From a virus: 52,304 nt of DNA. Location: positions 1 to 52,304 of IMG/VR virus record IMGVR_UViG_3300019458_000043; one strand, given 5' to 3'. The notes under the pieces are model-generated. The model was not told the origin of the DNA and did no database searches. It saw only the letters and a program-made list of their open reading frames with translations. Below are positions 32,397 to 41,333 of this stretch, in pieces. A program made the position numbers and the translations under genes. The stretch's first letter is position 1. Each line of letters opens with the position of its first letter.

Positions 32397-32801
32397 ATGG
32401 CCGGTGAGGGGAACGAGGATGTAATACTGGAGGGAACCGCCCATAGCTCCGGGGTTTCGGAGCGACAAGACCCACTGGAAATCCCGGTTGGGGAACAATC
32501 GAAGGAGGATTCTATGGCTGCTGGTGATGGACTTGCGGGACCAACCCCGCAACTCGCGGAGCCGGGAAACCTGGCTGTCGCGATGTCTGTTTTGGCCCAA
32601 GGGGCCGCTGGTGCCGCAGACGCTCGTATGCGTGCTGCTGACCAGTTGGGTTCCGATTCTCAACGTATGTGGTCTATCGCGATGACAACGCCGACCGTCC
32701 TGGCTGGCCTTGGCTATCGTGCCGCGACCGAGTCCGGTTCCGGCCGCACTCGTGCGGAGACCAACAACCCGGCGAACACCGGGGCCGCTGGCAACACCTA
32801 G
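32397..32801 (+). CDS. Unknown late protein, 134 aa, with two good starts
   Basis: Both ATG 32397 (AACGGAGGTTTGT upstream) and ATG 32514 (GAAGGAGGATTCT upstream) have strong ribosome-binding sites, so two products of 134 and 95 aa may be made. The first 39 residues are acidic and low-complexity; the rest is an Ala-rich helical segment (LAVAMSVLAQGAAGAADARM). No family was recognised. Confidence 0.55.
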   Translation: MAGEGNEDVILEGTAHSSGVSERQDPLEIPVGEQSKEDSMAAGDGLAGPTPQLAEPGNLAVAMSVLAQGAAGAADARMRAADQLGSDSQRMWSIAMTTPTVLAGLGYRAATESGSGRTRAETNNPANTGAAGNT

Positions 32802-32814
32802 TCAGGAGGCGACA

Positions 32815-33102
32815 ATGTCTTCCACTTCCGATATCGCCAAGAAAGCGGCTGATGATGCCATCGCTAGGATGCAAGTGGCCGATAACGAAGCCCTTGCATC
32901 CAGCGTGGCATTTACCCTTGGCCCCGACAACTTCCAACAATACTATGACAAGAAGGCGGCTGATGCCACAGCCCGCTTGGAGAAACTTTATGGGGAACTT
33001 ACCGGACTCAGACCCAAACCAATCTTCGACACTTCACAACCCGCTAAAACAAGCAGCAGAGTTGATAGCTCTGTGGGGGCCACAACTGTCCGCGGGGGCT
33101 AA
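32815..33102 (+). CDS. Helical late protein, 95 aa
   Basis: ATG 32815 follows CAGGAGGCGACA. The N-terminal two thirds is one charged helix (DIAKKAADDAIARMQVADNE, YYDKKAADATARLEKLYGEL), then a Ser/Thr/Pro-rich end. The last 113 nt overlap the next gene in another frame. It is possibly structural, but unidentified. Confidence 0.55.
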   Translation: MSSTSDIAKKAADDAIARMQVADNEALASSVAFTLGPDNFQQYYDKKAADATARLEKLYGELTGLRPKPIFDTSQPAKTSSRVDSSVGATTVRGG

Positions 33103-33547
33103 AGCGGTAGGTTTAGAAGACCACCAACGAATGTTAAAGGATTTCCGAAACCGAATCGCCGACACCCACAAACTTCAGATGAAACAACTCGGTATGAAGG
33201 AGGATGAAGTAACCGAGGAAAAACCAGGAGAGGAGGACACTATGGGGGTTGCTCTAGCTCGAGACATCATTTACAACATCAATACCCCGACCACCCCACC
33301 ACCATCAGCAGAACTAAAGGGAGAACCCCAGGCAGCGGTTCCACTCCCACCAAACCCGGTAACTAATAAATCTCCTTGGTGGAAGCCTATGCTGCCTGCC
33401 GCTATCGGTGCCGGCCTCACCGGGATCGGCCTCGCGGGGTGGGATTGGCTCAGCTCATCTCCCCCAAAAGAAAACCCAGCCCCGGTCACAATCAACCAAC
33501 TTGATTCGTTACAGTACGACTTGCAGTTCGGGAAACCTTCCCGCTAA
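32990..33547 (+). CDS. Unknown membrane-associated late protein, 185 aa
   Basis: ATG 32990 is inside the previous gene and has TTGGAGAAAC upstream. The N-terminal part is helical (LKQAAELIALWGPQLSAGAK and MLKDFRNRIADTHKL). Near the end, MLPAAIGAGLTGIGLAGW is a Gly-rich hydrophobic segment that may cross a membrane, followed by SSPPKENPAPV, which encodes the interspersed word CCCCCAAAAGAAAA. The start could also be ATG 33131. Confidence 0.5.
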   Translation: MGNLPDSDPNQSSTLHNPLKQAAELIALWGPQLSAGAKAVGLEDHQRMLKDFRNRIADTHKLQMKQLGMKEDEVTEEKPGEEDTMGVALARDIIYNINTPTTPPPSAELKGEPQAAVPLPPNPVTNKSPWWKPMLPAAIGAGLTGIGLAGWDWLSSSPPKENPAPVTINQLDSLQYDLQFGKPSR

Positions 33548-33580
33548 TAAAATCCAAAAATTGCCACTAGGGGAACCATA

Positions 33581-34222
33581 ATGGGAACCGCAGAACAAAC
33601 CCGGCAAGTCGGGTACTCTTTTACCGACCGTAAAGGTCGAGTCTGGGATGTAACTATGACGCTGGCAGGGGCCAAGCGTATCGACAGTATGGACTATTCG
33701 GGCTACCTGGAGACAGAATTTTCCATCCTTCGACCCGACCGACAAACCTTCTACCAGCTAATGAGTAACGCCCCATTCATGTTCACCGTCATCTGGGCTT
33801 TGGTACGACCTCAAGCTATCACCATGTACCGACGGTTTGGGGATAGTACACATTCCGCGGTTGCAGATGATGTGGTTGCTGGTGCTACTGGTGCCAACAG
33901 GCTATTCCCTGTGGACCCTGATGCCGACGAGGAAACTGCCCAGATGGAATTTGCCGAGGCTATCGACGGGGCCGCTTTGGAGAAAGGACGGCAAGCCTTT
34001 TGGGGTGCTCTCTCCGATTTTTTCCCCGATCACAAGACCGTCTTATTAATGTTGATGAACCAACACATGAAAGCGATCAAAAAAGCGGACGGAAAACTAC
34101 AGGAACTGGAGGTCGAGATGGAAAGGATGGTGGATCGGGAGCTGGAAATGGGGATGGACGACCTTCGGAAGAGGTTAGCGACCCCCGGCGAGAATCGTGG
34201 AATGCCATCTATCAAATCATAG
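33581..34222 (+). CDS. Tail assembly chaperone, G-like
   Basis: The 213-aa protein sits two genes upstream of the tape measure and overlaps a second frame, the classical G/GT arrangement. It opens with a beta-rich domain (VGYSFTDRKGRVWDVTMTLA) and ends in a charged helical tail (ADGKLQELEVEMERMVDREL). These proteins coat the tape measure until the tail tube assembles. Its upstream leader carries AATAAAATCCA. Confidence 0.72.
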   Translation: MGTAEQTRQVGYSFTDRKGRVWDVTMTLAGAKRIDSMDYSGYLETEFSILRPDRQTFYQLMSNAPFMFTVIWALVRPQAITMYRRFGDSTHSAVADDVVAGATGANRLFPVDPDADEETAQMEFAEAIDGAALEKGRQAFWGALSDFFPDHKTVLLMLMNQHMKAIKKADGKLQELEVEMERMVDRELEMGMDDLRKRLATPGENRGMPSIKS

Positions 34223-34524
34223 GGTTGTTGGGGTGGCAACCTACTGGTCAGTTCTGGGATATGGATTTGCGGCAGTTGTATTTAGCCTACGATGCCAAAC
34301 TCATTGCTGACTGGGACCACACAGCCCTGCTCGCTTCTCTAGTCCACAACCTGTCGGTCATAGTTATTAACATAACCTCGAAACGAAAGGTAGAACCTAG
34401 ACCAGCAAGTTACTTCAACCCATTCCGCAAACGGCAACGACAAGGGATGGTACTATCAAAGGGGACGTTCGGAACTCTCAAATTATTGGGCCGGGCCTTG
34501 GCAACTCAAGGTATGCGAAGATGA
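34183..34524 (+). CDS. T domain of the tail assembly chaperone, made by -1 frameshift
   Basis: In the -1 frame relative to the G-like gene, an open frame continues past the G stop: RRESWNAIYQIIGLLGWQP, then WDMDLRQLYLAYDAKLIADW and DHTALLASLVHNL, typical of T domains, with a basic end. The G frame reads ACC CCC GGC at 34181; slippage of the Pro codon by one base back onto CCC re-pairs exactly, making ACCCCCG a plausible slip site 35 nt before the G stop. The coordinates cover the extension only; the full product begins at 33581. Confidence 0.62.
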   Translation, partial: PRRESWNAIYQIIGLLGWQPTGQFWDMDLRQLYLAYDAKLIADWDHTALLASLVHNLSVIVINITSKRKVEPRPASYFNPFRKRQRQGMVLSKGTFGTLKLLGRALATQGMRR

Positions 34525-35180
34525 ACTTTGCCACGCAACAATTTATTGGGTCAAGTGTGGGGTCAACGCTGGGTACCTTTGGCGGTCATGCTGCCCAATT
34601 CCAGTTCGGTATCGGCCCGTCTGCTGGTCGGCAGATCGTTGCTGGTCTTTCGGGTGGAACGTTGCGGCTGAACGTTCCGATCCAATTCAAAATCTCGAAG
34701 GGGATGATCTACTTTGACCGAAACATTATCCGTACCAACTGGAAGCGGATTAACCGCACACCACTCCAACGGGCTGCAAATCTGGTTCGGGTTATCGCTC
34801 GTCGTTCTATCCGTCACCGTCGGTACGGTACTACTTCTGCTCCCGGTACACCCCCATATTCTCATCGACCCGGCAACACACCCCCGTTTAAGATGATCTA
34901 CGCTGCCCCGACCTTTTGGGGTACCAACGCACAAGTTTTAGTTGGTATGGTGGGGTTCGGGTCACAACCTGCTGTTCCTGGTCTTCACGAACACGGCGGG
35001 TTTGCTATACGACAAGGTCCACCACGCTGGCGAACGATCCGAGGTAGGCGGGTATTCCAACGGGGAGTATCACGACGAGTTTACTACCCACCCCGACCGT
35101 TTATGTGGCCTGCTCTGTTGCACGCCCGACAATCCATCCCCCAAATGTGGCGAGGGATAACTGCCCGCCTAGCTGCTTAA
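34521..35180 (+). CDS. Tail morphogenesis/minor tail protein, 219 aa
   Basis: It overlaps the T-frame stop (ATGA). The body contains RTPLQRAANLVRVIARRSIRH, the basic helix of phage tail-completion and virion-morphogenesis proteins, then PPYSHRPGNTPPFKMIYAAP and an end YYPPRPFMWPALLHARQSIP. The YP-RPFM-PAL block near the C-terminus is common to the gp10/gpS-like group. Gene order between chaperone and tape measure fits less well with a tail terminator than with a minor tail role. Confidence 0.6.
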   Translation: MNFATQQFIGSSVGSTLGTFGGHAAQFQFGIGPSAGRQIVAGLSGGTLRLNVPIQFKISKGMIYFDRNIIRTNWKRINRTPLQRAANLVRVIARRSIRHRRYGTTSAPGTPPYSHRPGNTPPFKMIYAAPTFWGTNAQVLVGMVGFGSQPAVPGLHEHGGFAIRQGPPRWRTIRGRRVFQRGVSRRVYYPPRPFMWPALLHARQSIPQMWRGITARLAA

Positions 35181-35190
35181 GGAGATCCAA

Positions 35191-35463
35191 ATGCTCTTGG
35201 CCGAAACCAGCACCCTCGAAATAGTCCTGATGGTTATCTCAGCCTTGTTAGGTATAGGCTTAACGGCCGGGCTACCTTGGGCTTTCATTGTGGAGCGACG
35301 ACTTGCCAGAATCGAAGCCAGTTTGAACATCAGGCTCTCTGGGTTAGCTGACGACGACGCACGGGTTGAACTCTGTGTAACGACACTTGGTAGAAAGGTT
35401 GACGAACTTGCCAATAAGATAATCCATATCGAAGCTACGATTGAAACTAAATTAAAGGGGTAG
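35191..35463 (+). CDS. Membrane protein with coiled coil, 90 aa (holin/XhlA-like candidate)
   Basis: TTAAGGAGATCC precedes ATG. One strong hydrophobic segment (IVLMVISALLGIGLTAGLPW, about residues 10-33) is followed by a long charged coiled coil (ERRLARIEASLNIRL and LGRKVDELANKIIHIEATIE). This order is the reverse of XhlA-type hemolysin proteins. The location directly before the tape measure suggests a role in tail assembly, or a membrane-active tail component. Confidence 0.55.
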   Translation: MLLAETSTLEIVLMVISALLGIGLTAGLPWAFIVERRLARIEASLNIRLSGLADDDARVELCVTTLGRKVDELANKIIHIEATIETKLKG

Positions 35464-35466
35464 GGT

Positions 35467-38253
35467 ATGTCAACTGCTGGTTCTATCCGAGCTGGTCGGG
35501 CGTTCGTCGTTATCGAAGCTATTGATCGAACGGCTAGTGTCCTTCGCAGCGTTGCTGCTCGATTGGACCAGTTCGGTACACGATTAACCAACATCGGTCG
35601 TAACATCACAGGTATTACATTTGGGATGTTGCTGCCCATCGTAAAGGGTGCAAAAGACTTTGCTAACTTTGATGATGCACTTCGCAAGGTCGAAGCTCGC
35701 TCTCAAGGTTCTGCCGAAGAGATGGACAAAATCCGACAGCACGCAAAGGATTTGGGTGCTGCTACAGTATTTACTGCGTCCGAGATAGGTGAGTTGCAAG
35801 CCGTCCTCGCCCAAAAGAAATTCAGCCGACGTGAAATTACAGAAATGACCGAGGCGATCACTAACCTGGCTATTGCCGCCGGCGAGGGTGCGGACCGGAT
35901 GGAAGATGCCAGAGATGCCGCATACTTAGTCTCTGGTACCATCCGATCATGGGGCTTACAAGCCGAGGACGCTAACCGTGTTGCCGATCTGATGACCGCA
36001 ACGGTTACAGCTAGTAACTCCACCATGCGGGCCTTGATTACCACCCTCCAATACGCCGGCCCGGTGGCTGGTCAGGTTGGCTTATCAATGGAAGATACGC
36101 TTGCGATGGTGGCTGCTATCTCTCAACTTAACATTCACCCGTCTATCATCGGTACGTCAATCCGCAACATGGCTGAGTTTCTTACCGACCCGAAACGACA
36201 ACAGGAGTTTAACCAGACATTACAGAACCTGAACGGGTTGTCTGTAACATTTGAGGATATGAACCATAACCTGTTGCCTGTCCCTAGCGTTCTGTTCGCC
36301 GTTGGTGAAGCAATAAAGGATTTGGGTACAGCCCAGCAAATCGAGATGTTGCACCGCTTGCTAGGCACCCGTGCAGTATCCCCAGCCCTTGGTCTTGTTC
36401 GAGGCAAAAACCTGTTCGCAGAAATTAACGATCTGTTAAAGAAAGCTACTGGTTCCGCCCAGCGCTTCCGCGATATCATGTATGCTGGTGTAGGCAACGC
36501 TCTGGAACGTGTATTATCTGCCGCTCAAGCTGTTTCCATCGCTCTTGGCGAAGCTTTTGAACCTGCCTTGATACAACTCTCCAATACAACCGAGCGATGG
36601 TTAAACAATCTTATCGACTGGGTGGATCATAACAGGGGACTGGTCGCAGGTATTGCTGCCAGTGTTGTTGCTCTTTTTGCATTCGGTATCTCTTTAGTTA
36701 CCACTGGGTTGCTGGTAAAGCTCTTAGCATTTAGTATAGAGATGCTAGCTGCTGCTATTACCTTTCTCATGGCCCCGATCCATCTTCTTATCGCTTTCGT
36801 CCCAGTTCTCATAACCACTGTTATCTTCCTTACCAGATCAATCGCTGCTCTGGCAGTTACCATCACACTCTCATTGTTGACTGCCCTGCGAACAACTGCT
36901 GTCTTTATGGCAACTGTTCTACCGGGGTTGTTCGTAACTTTGATGGACTTAATAGGGAACCTGCTCGCCTTCGCTCTCTACCCTTTGATTATGGTTGTCT
37001 ATGCTTTGGGCCAGGCATTCTTCTGGTTAGGTCTTCTCGCAGTCCGTAGCCTTATCGGTACCCTTGCCCTACTGCCAGGTTTACTGATTAGTGTAGTCAC
37101 CACAATGGTCTCAGTCTTCGGTGCCGTTCTGTCTGCACTAATAATTGCTTTTGGTCCTGTAGCTGGGGTGCTGATTGCAGTTGCCGCAGTTGTCGGCATC
37201 GTACTCTTGAACGTAGCTGCCTTACAACAAATCTGGGGGCGTATGGGTGTGGCTGCCCAACAAGCCTCCGCTACTGCTGTTGCAAGCACCCGAGCACAAG
37301 CCGCAGCGACCTCACAATTTGGTGGTGTTACTCAAAGTGTCTATAATCGCATCTCGTCCAGCCTTTCCCTGTTCTGGCAGGATGCCCAAAAAGCATTCTC
37401 CTCTATAGCCCGTATTGGCTCAAGTGCATTCTGGGAAATAAAAGATGACGCTATGCTTGTATTCAACGGTATTATCCAGGCACTAGCAAAAGGTGACGTG
37501 GAAGCTGCTTGGGCTATTATCACGGCTGGTATCCAGTTGTTGTGGCAAGATTTAGTTGACGCTATCAAGGCCATGTGGGAGCAGCTCATGGCTTTTTTGA
37601 AACCGTACATGGATGTTGTGAAAAGTGATATCAAAAACGTTTCTAACTGGATAGTCCGTTTCTACTGGGGCGGTCTATTCACCGGCAACCCGAAACAACC
37701 TGCCGCCGCTGCCGGTCCTCTTATAGAGGATGAAGCGACGATGCGAAAACGGCACCTCACCGATGCTATCTCCGAGTATAATCGTATCTCTATGCTTAAA
37801 GATATGGTTGAACTAACTGAGGGGGAGTTGAACCATCTCAAACTTTTGAAACAACAAGTAGTGGAACTAGACCCAGCGGCCGGGAAGGAACTGGACCGTG
37901 CCGAGAAGCGTGGAGAACTTCGTAAGAAACTGTTTGACATCATCAATGCTACTCGCGACTTCTCCCCAAAGAGAACAGAGAAAGCCCGCAACGACTTTGC
38001 AGCTACGCTTGGTGCCTGGCAAAATCAGGTAGATGATATGGTCAACGAGGTTGGCATGACAACAGCGATGGCTCCTAACGTAGGACTGGAGCGAGGTAGC
38101 GTCGAAGCTGCCAAAAAGTTCAGGGAGAATCTGGCAAACAACGAGTTACTCCAACAGCAAATACAAGCCCAGGACGTTCAGAAGAAACAGTTGGATGCTT
38201 TGATGAACATCGACGAGAATACAAAGAAGATCGAAGCGATGGAGGGTGTATAA
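35467..38253 (+). CDS. Tape measure protein
   Basis: The 928-aa protein has the TP901-type opening: AIDRTASVLRSVAARLDQFG, then FDDALRKVEARSQGSAEEMD and FTASEIGELQAVLAQKKFSR, followed by GLSMEDTLAMVAAISQLNI. Residues about 390-590 contain several consecutive hydrophobic segments, which can form a pore in the host membrane, and the C-terminal third is charged coiled coil. At about 1.5 angstrom per residue the tail would be near 140 nm. The stop overlaps the next ATG (TAATG). Confidence 0.92.
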   Translation: MSTAGSIRAGRAFVVIEAIDRTASVLRSVAARLDQFGTRLTNIGRNITGITFGMLLPIVKGAKDFANFDDALRKVEARSQGSAEEMDKIRQHAKDLGAATVFTASEIGELQAVLAQKKFSRREITEMTEAITNLAIAAGEGADRMEDARDAAYLVSGTIRSWGLQAEDANRVADLMTATVTASNSTMRALITTLQYAGPVAGQVGLSMEDTLAMVAAISQLNIHPSIIGTSIRNMAEFLTDPKRQQEFNQTLQNLNGLSVTFEDMNHNLLPVPSVLFAVGEAIKDLGTAQQIEMLHRLLGTRAVSPALGLVRGKNLFAEINDLLKKATGSAQRFRDIMYAGVGNALERVLSAAQAVSIALGEAFEPALIQLSNTTERWLNNLIDWVDHNRGLVAGIAASVVALFAFGISLVTTGLLVKLLAFSIEMLAAAITFLMAPIHLLIAFVPVLITTVIFLTRSIAALAVTITLSLLTALRTTAVFMATVLPGLFVTLMDLIGNLLAFALYPLIMVVYALGQAFFWLGLLAVRSLIGTLALLPGLLISVVTTMVSVFGAVLSALIIAFGPVAGVLIAVAAVVGIVLLNVAALQQIWGRMGVAAQQASATAVASTRAQAAATSQFGGVTQSVYNRISSSLSLFWQDAQKAFSSIARIGSSAFWEIKDDAMLVFNGIIQALAKGDVEAAWAIITAGIQLLWQDLVDAIKAMWEQLMAFLKPYMDVVKSDIKNVSNWIVRFYWGGLFTGNPKQPAAAAGPLIEDEATMRKRHLTDAISEYNRISMLKDMVELTEGELNHLKLLKQQVVELDPAAGKELDRAEKRGELRKKLFDIINATRDFSPKRTEKARNDFAATLGAWQNQVDDMVNEVGMTTAMAPNVGLERGSVEAAKKFRENLANNELLQQQIQAQDVQKKQLDALMNIDENTKKIEAMEGV

Positions 38254-39173
38254 TGCCCCTACACTTAGGTATAAAAGACAGTTCCACAGAAAGTACCGTT
38301 AAGGTGGAACTAAAGAGCGGTACGTTAGCTTTGGAGCACAAAACTCGTAAAGATACTCACTACGTTCTAGCCGACGATATTCTTGATGATGAGGATGCTA
38401 TTCTAGCTACTACCGGCGTACCCGGTATGTACTCTATTCAAAGCGGGTGTGTAGTAACAGATTTGAACCCTAGTGTATCATCAACTATCATCCACCCAAC
38501 AACAGGTTTGCTAACACAGTTATGGGAAGTCGAAGTTTCCTATGACTCCAACGTTCCGCCGGACATAAACCAACCGATTACCTCTCAAACACCCAAGGTG
38601 CGTTGGTACCCAGAAGCTGAGGAAGAGGTTCTTGAGAAGGATGCGATCACTAACGAGCCAATTACCACCGCTTGCGATGAGCCAATCATCATCGAGCACC
38701 AATACTACCAGATTATCCAGGAAATTCGTCGGTACGAGGCTTACCCATTTGACCAGCTTCTCCAGTACACCTATGGCAACCACGTCAACGAAACAGAGTT
38801 TTGGGGTGCCCCACCGGGTTGTGCCCTTCTCCTTCCAATGGAAGTTGAGGAGGAAGCCATCAACCAACAACGATTTTGTATTGTAACCTACAAGGTAAAA
38901 TACAAGATCCGATTTGACGACAACGGCGACATGCTGGAAGATACACACAAAGCTGCCCCGCTCCATCAAGGAAACCTTTACTTCCCAAAACTGGATATAG
39001 CCCTAAGCCCGCTGGGTGTCCCCAAGCGTTTCCTCGACAAGGATGGCAACCCCGGTACTGTCAACCTGGACATTTTCGGTGTACCGCTACCCCCAGGCCA
39101 ACCACCCCAGTACCTCTCATTCAATCGGTTCCCTAAAGCTGACATAAACTTGTTGAACCTCGGCCCCTTCTAA
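38253..39173 (+). CDS. Distal tail protein candidate, 306 aa
   Basis: The start overlaps the tape-measure stop. The sequence is acidic and beta-rich (STVKVELKSGTLALEHKT, PGMYSIQSGCVVTDLN, LWEVEVSYDS), with repeated Tyr-rich strands (HQYYQIIQEIRRYEAYPFDQ). Position immediately after the tape measure is typical of distal tail or baseplate hub proteins, but no known domain could be named. The word AATAAAAACCA overlaps its stop codon. Confidence 0.55.
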   Translation: MPLHLGIKDSSTESTVKVELKSGTLALEHKTRKDTHYVLADDILDDEDAILATTGVPGMYSIQSGCVVTDLNPSVSSTIIHPTTGLLTQLWEVEVSYDSNVPPDINQPITSQTPKVRWYPEAEEEVLEKDAITNEPITTACDEPIIIEHQYYQIIQEIRRYEAYPFDQLLQYTYGNHVNETEFWGAPPGCALLLPMEVEEEAINQQRFCIVTYKVKYKIRFDDNGDMLEDTHKAAPLHQGNLYFPKLDIALSPLGVPKRFLDKDGNPGTVNLDIFGVPLPPGQPPQYLSFNRFPKADINLLNLGPF

Positions 39174-39189
39174 TAAAAACCAAAATCCC

Positions 39190-41322
39190 ATGCCTGTATT
39201 CGGTTTCGGCGATAAAGAGGTTGCACTACGTTTGAAGAACCTGGCTAGGGAGCGAGAACATCGGTCCCAGTGGTTCAACCGCAACTATGTCAAAGAGTTG
39301 CAACGACTCGCTTTGCGGGCTTATATTATCATTCTTGATTACCCAATAGAGCCAGCTACCCAAGTCGGAGGTGGCTGGCGATTAGGGGTAGGTACTGGCG
39401 TAATCCATTTCCGAAACGATGTGGACTCACAGGATCGAGCCGAGCACCGCAACTCTCGAGAGTTGGAAGTGTCGATCAAAACTCGTGATCTAATTCCCCA
39501 TCGTGACCCACAAACCGGCGAGTGCGGTCGGGTGCGAGTGTTCAACTTCACAGAGCAAACCATACCAGCTTGTGTCCCTGTAAGTGCTGTGCAGGATAAC
39601 TTTGGCGACTACTACATCCTTGAGCCATACGAGCAAAGCGGGGCTGGCGAGGGTACATCCACTACCACCACTTCACTCCCTACTTGTACCGGCGAGTGCA
39701 AATACGTCTGGAACGAAGCCGGTAACACCTGGCAACTAGGCACACAAACTTGCGGCCCCCCGACCACCACTTCGACTACCACTTCAACCACCGCTGCCCC
39801 CTGCACCGGCAATTGTATCATCGTCTGCCCAAGTGGGACGTGGCAGCTAAACAACACTTGCGAACCGGGTTGCGATTGTGGTTTGGAGATACTTATCGGT
39901 CAGCCTTGTACTATCGGAGCACAGCAAGGTGCTCCCTGCGGCGACGGGACTACTACGACCACCACAACCACTACACTCGACCCTTGCTCTTGCGGTACGA
40001 CCTCCACTACTACTACTACATCCCAAACAACAACCGACCCGGATACAACTACTACGACGGAGAACCCTTGCCATTGCCTACCCCCAACCTACTGCGGCAC
40101 AGAAGATGGTGAATGTACCTACACCCAATGCTCTCAAGGTGAGATTACATACATCATTGACTGTGAAACTGACGATACAACTACTACCACACCCACCCCT
40201 TGCTCCGCCTCGCAATGTTCACAGATTTGCACCAATGGTATTTGGACTTTATGTGCCAACGACCCACCAGTAGAGGATCAGAGTGACCAGGAACTAGAAG
40301 ATGAGAACGACGACCCCATCGACGGTAATGGTTGTGACCAAGGTTGTGCCCACGGCTGCGGGTGCCCGGAGCTAGGCGACGCTTGCTCTCCAGAAAACGA
40401 AGTTCGTTATGTCGGTTGCGAAACCACCACAACCTGTGACTGTAATACATCCACTACGAGTACGAGCAACCCAGAGTGTGCCGGTGGTTGTGATTGGTTA
40501 TGGATACCCACGTCGGGCTGGGCTAAGATTAACGATTTCTGTCACTCGTCATGTCCCTGCCCCGAACCTGTCCCCGTTGGTACCAACTGCCAGACAGCCC
40601 ATACAGACTGTGAACCTGTGGAACCGATTGCAACCACATTGCCCCCAGTAGAATGCACAGGTGGTTGTATCTATTGGTGGCTCGACGTAATCAACCAGTG
40701 GCATTTGACTGACTACGACTGTTCACTCTCTGTCGATTGTACTTGCGTTGAGCCAAGCACTCCCGGTAATTATTGTGCCCCTATCAAGTTACCTTGTATC
40801 AAACTCACCACTACTACGGTCAACCCCAATACCACCCCACCCCCTTGCGAGGACTGTTATACAACAACGACAACCTCTACCACTTCCACTACAACGACCA
40901 CCCCCAACCCTTCTGATTGCGAAGGCGACTGCTTATGGCAATGTAGTAGTGATGTTTGGAACCTTATTGATTTTGGGTGCAACCTGAGCCAAAACTGCTC
41001 ATGCTTACCACCATCTATTGCTTGTCATGACGACTGTGAACGGGCCAGGACGATCTGTTTCCAGACAACTACAACACCTGCCCCCACGACAACCAGCACA
41101 ACCATCACAACTTCATCTACAACTACTACAATAGGGCCATGTGAGACAAGAGGTTGTTCAGTACAGTGTCTCAGAAATGAGTTTGACCAGTTGGTATATG
41201 TGCAAGTATTAGACAATTGTGACTTTGATTGTACCTGCAACACACCTTTTCCCATAATAGGAGAGCCATGTAGTTTTGAGTTTGCCGTTCAAGGATTCCC
41301 GTGTGACACTACCACTACCTAA
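39190..41322 (+). CDS. Thr/Cys-rich modular tail protein
   Basis: This 710-aa protein has a folded N-terminal domain (about 150 residues, LQRLALRAYIIILDYPIEPA, then HRDPQTGECGRVRVFNF). About eight modules follow, each with a C-x-G-x-C start, an aromatic W-x-L centre, a C-x-C and a final C. Modules are separated by runs of 4-9 threonines, with alternating ACA, ACC, ACG and ACT codons. The protein ends CDTTTT. The layout is mucin-like and disulfide-rich, suited to an exposed, rigid, possibly O-glycosylated adhesion stalk. Two glycosyltransferase genes follow at once. Confidence 0.72.
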   Translation: MPVFGFGDKEVALRLKNLAREREHRSQWFNRNYVKELQRLALRAYIIILDYPIEPATQVGGGWRLGVGTGVIHFRNDVDSQDRAEHRNSRELEVSIKTRDLIPHRDPQTGECGRVRVFNFTEQTIPACVPVSAVQDNFGDYYILEPYEQSGAGEGTSTTTTSLPTCTGECKYVWNEAGNTWQLGTQTCGPPTTTSTTTSTTAAPCTGNCIIVCPSGTWQLNNTCEPGCDCGLEILIGQPCTIGAQQGAPCGDGTTTTTTTTTLDPCSCGTTSTTTTTSQTTTDPDTTTTTENPCHCLPPTYCGTEDGECTYTQCSQGEITYIIDCETDDTTTTTPTPCSASQCSQICTNGIWTLCANDPPVEDQSDQELEDENDDPIDGNGCDQGCAHGCGCPELGDACSPENEVRYVGCETTTTCDCNTSTTSTSNPECAGGCDWLWIPTSGWAKINDFCHSSCPCPEPVPVGTNCQTAHTDCEPVEPIATTLPPVECTGGCIYWWLDVINQWHLTDYDCSLSVDCTCVEPSTPGNYCAPIKLPCIKLTTTTVNPNTTPPPCEDCYTTTTTSTTSTTTTTPNPSDCEGDCLWQCSSDVWNLIDFGCNLSQNCSCLPPSIACHDDCERARTICFQTTTTPAPTTTSTTITTSSTTTTIGPCETRGCSVQCLRNEFDQLVYVQVLDNCDFDCTCNTPFPIIGEPCSFEFAVQGFPCDTTTT

Positions 41323-41333
41323 AGGGGAACAAG

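Noticed and set aside
28957-41322. Diversity-generating retroelement acting on fibre or tail genes
   Set aside because: No reverse transcriptase and no template/variable repeat pair were found.
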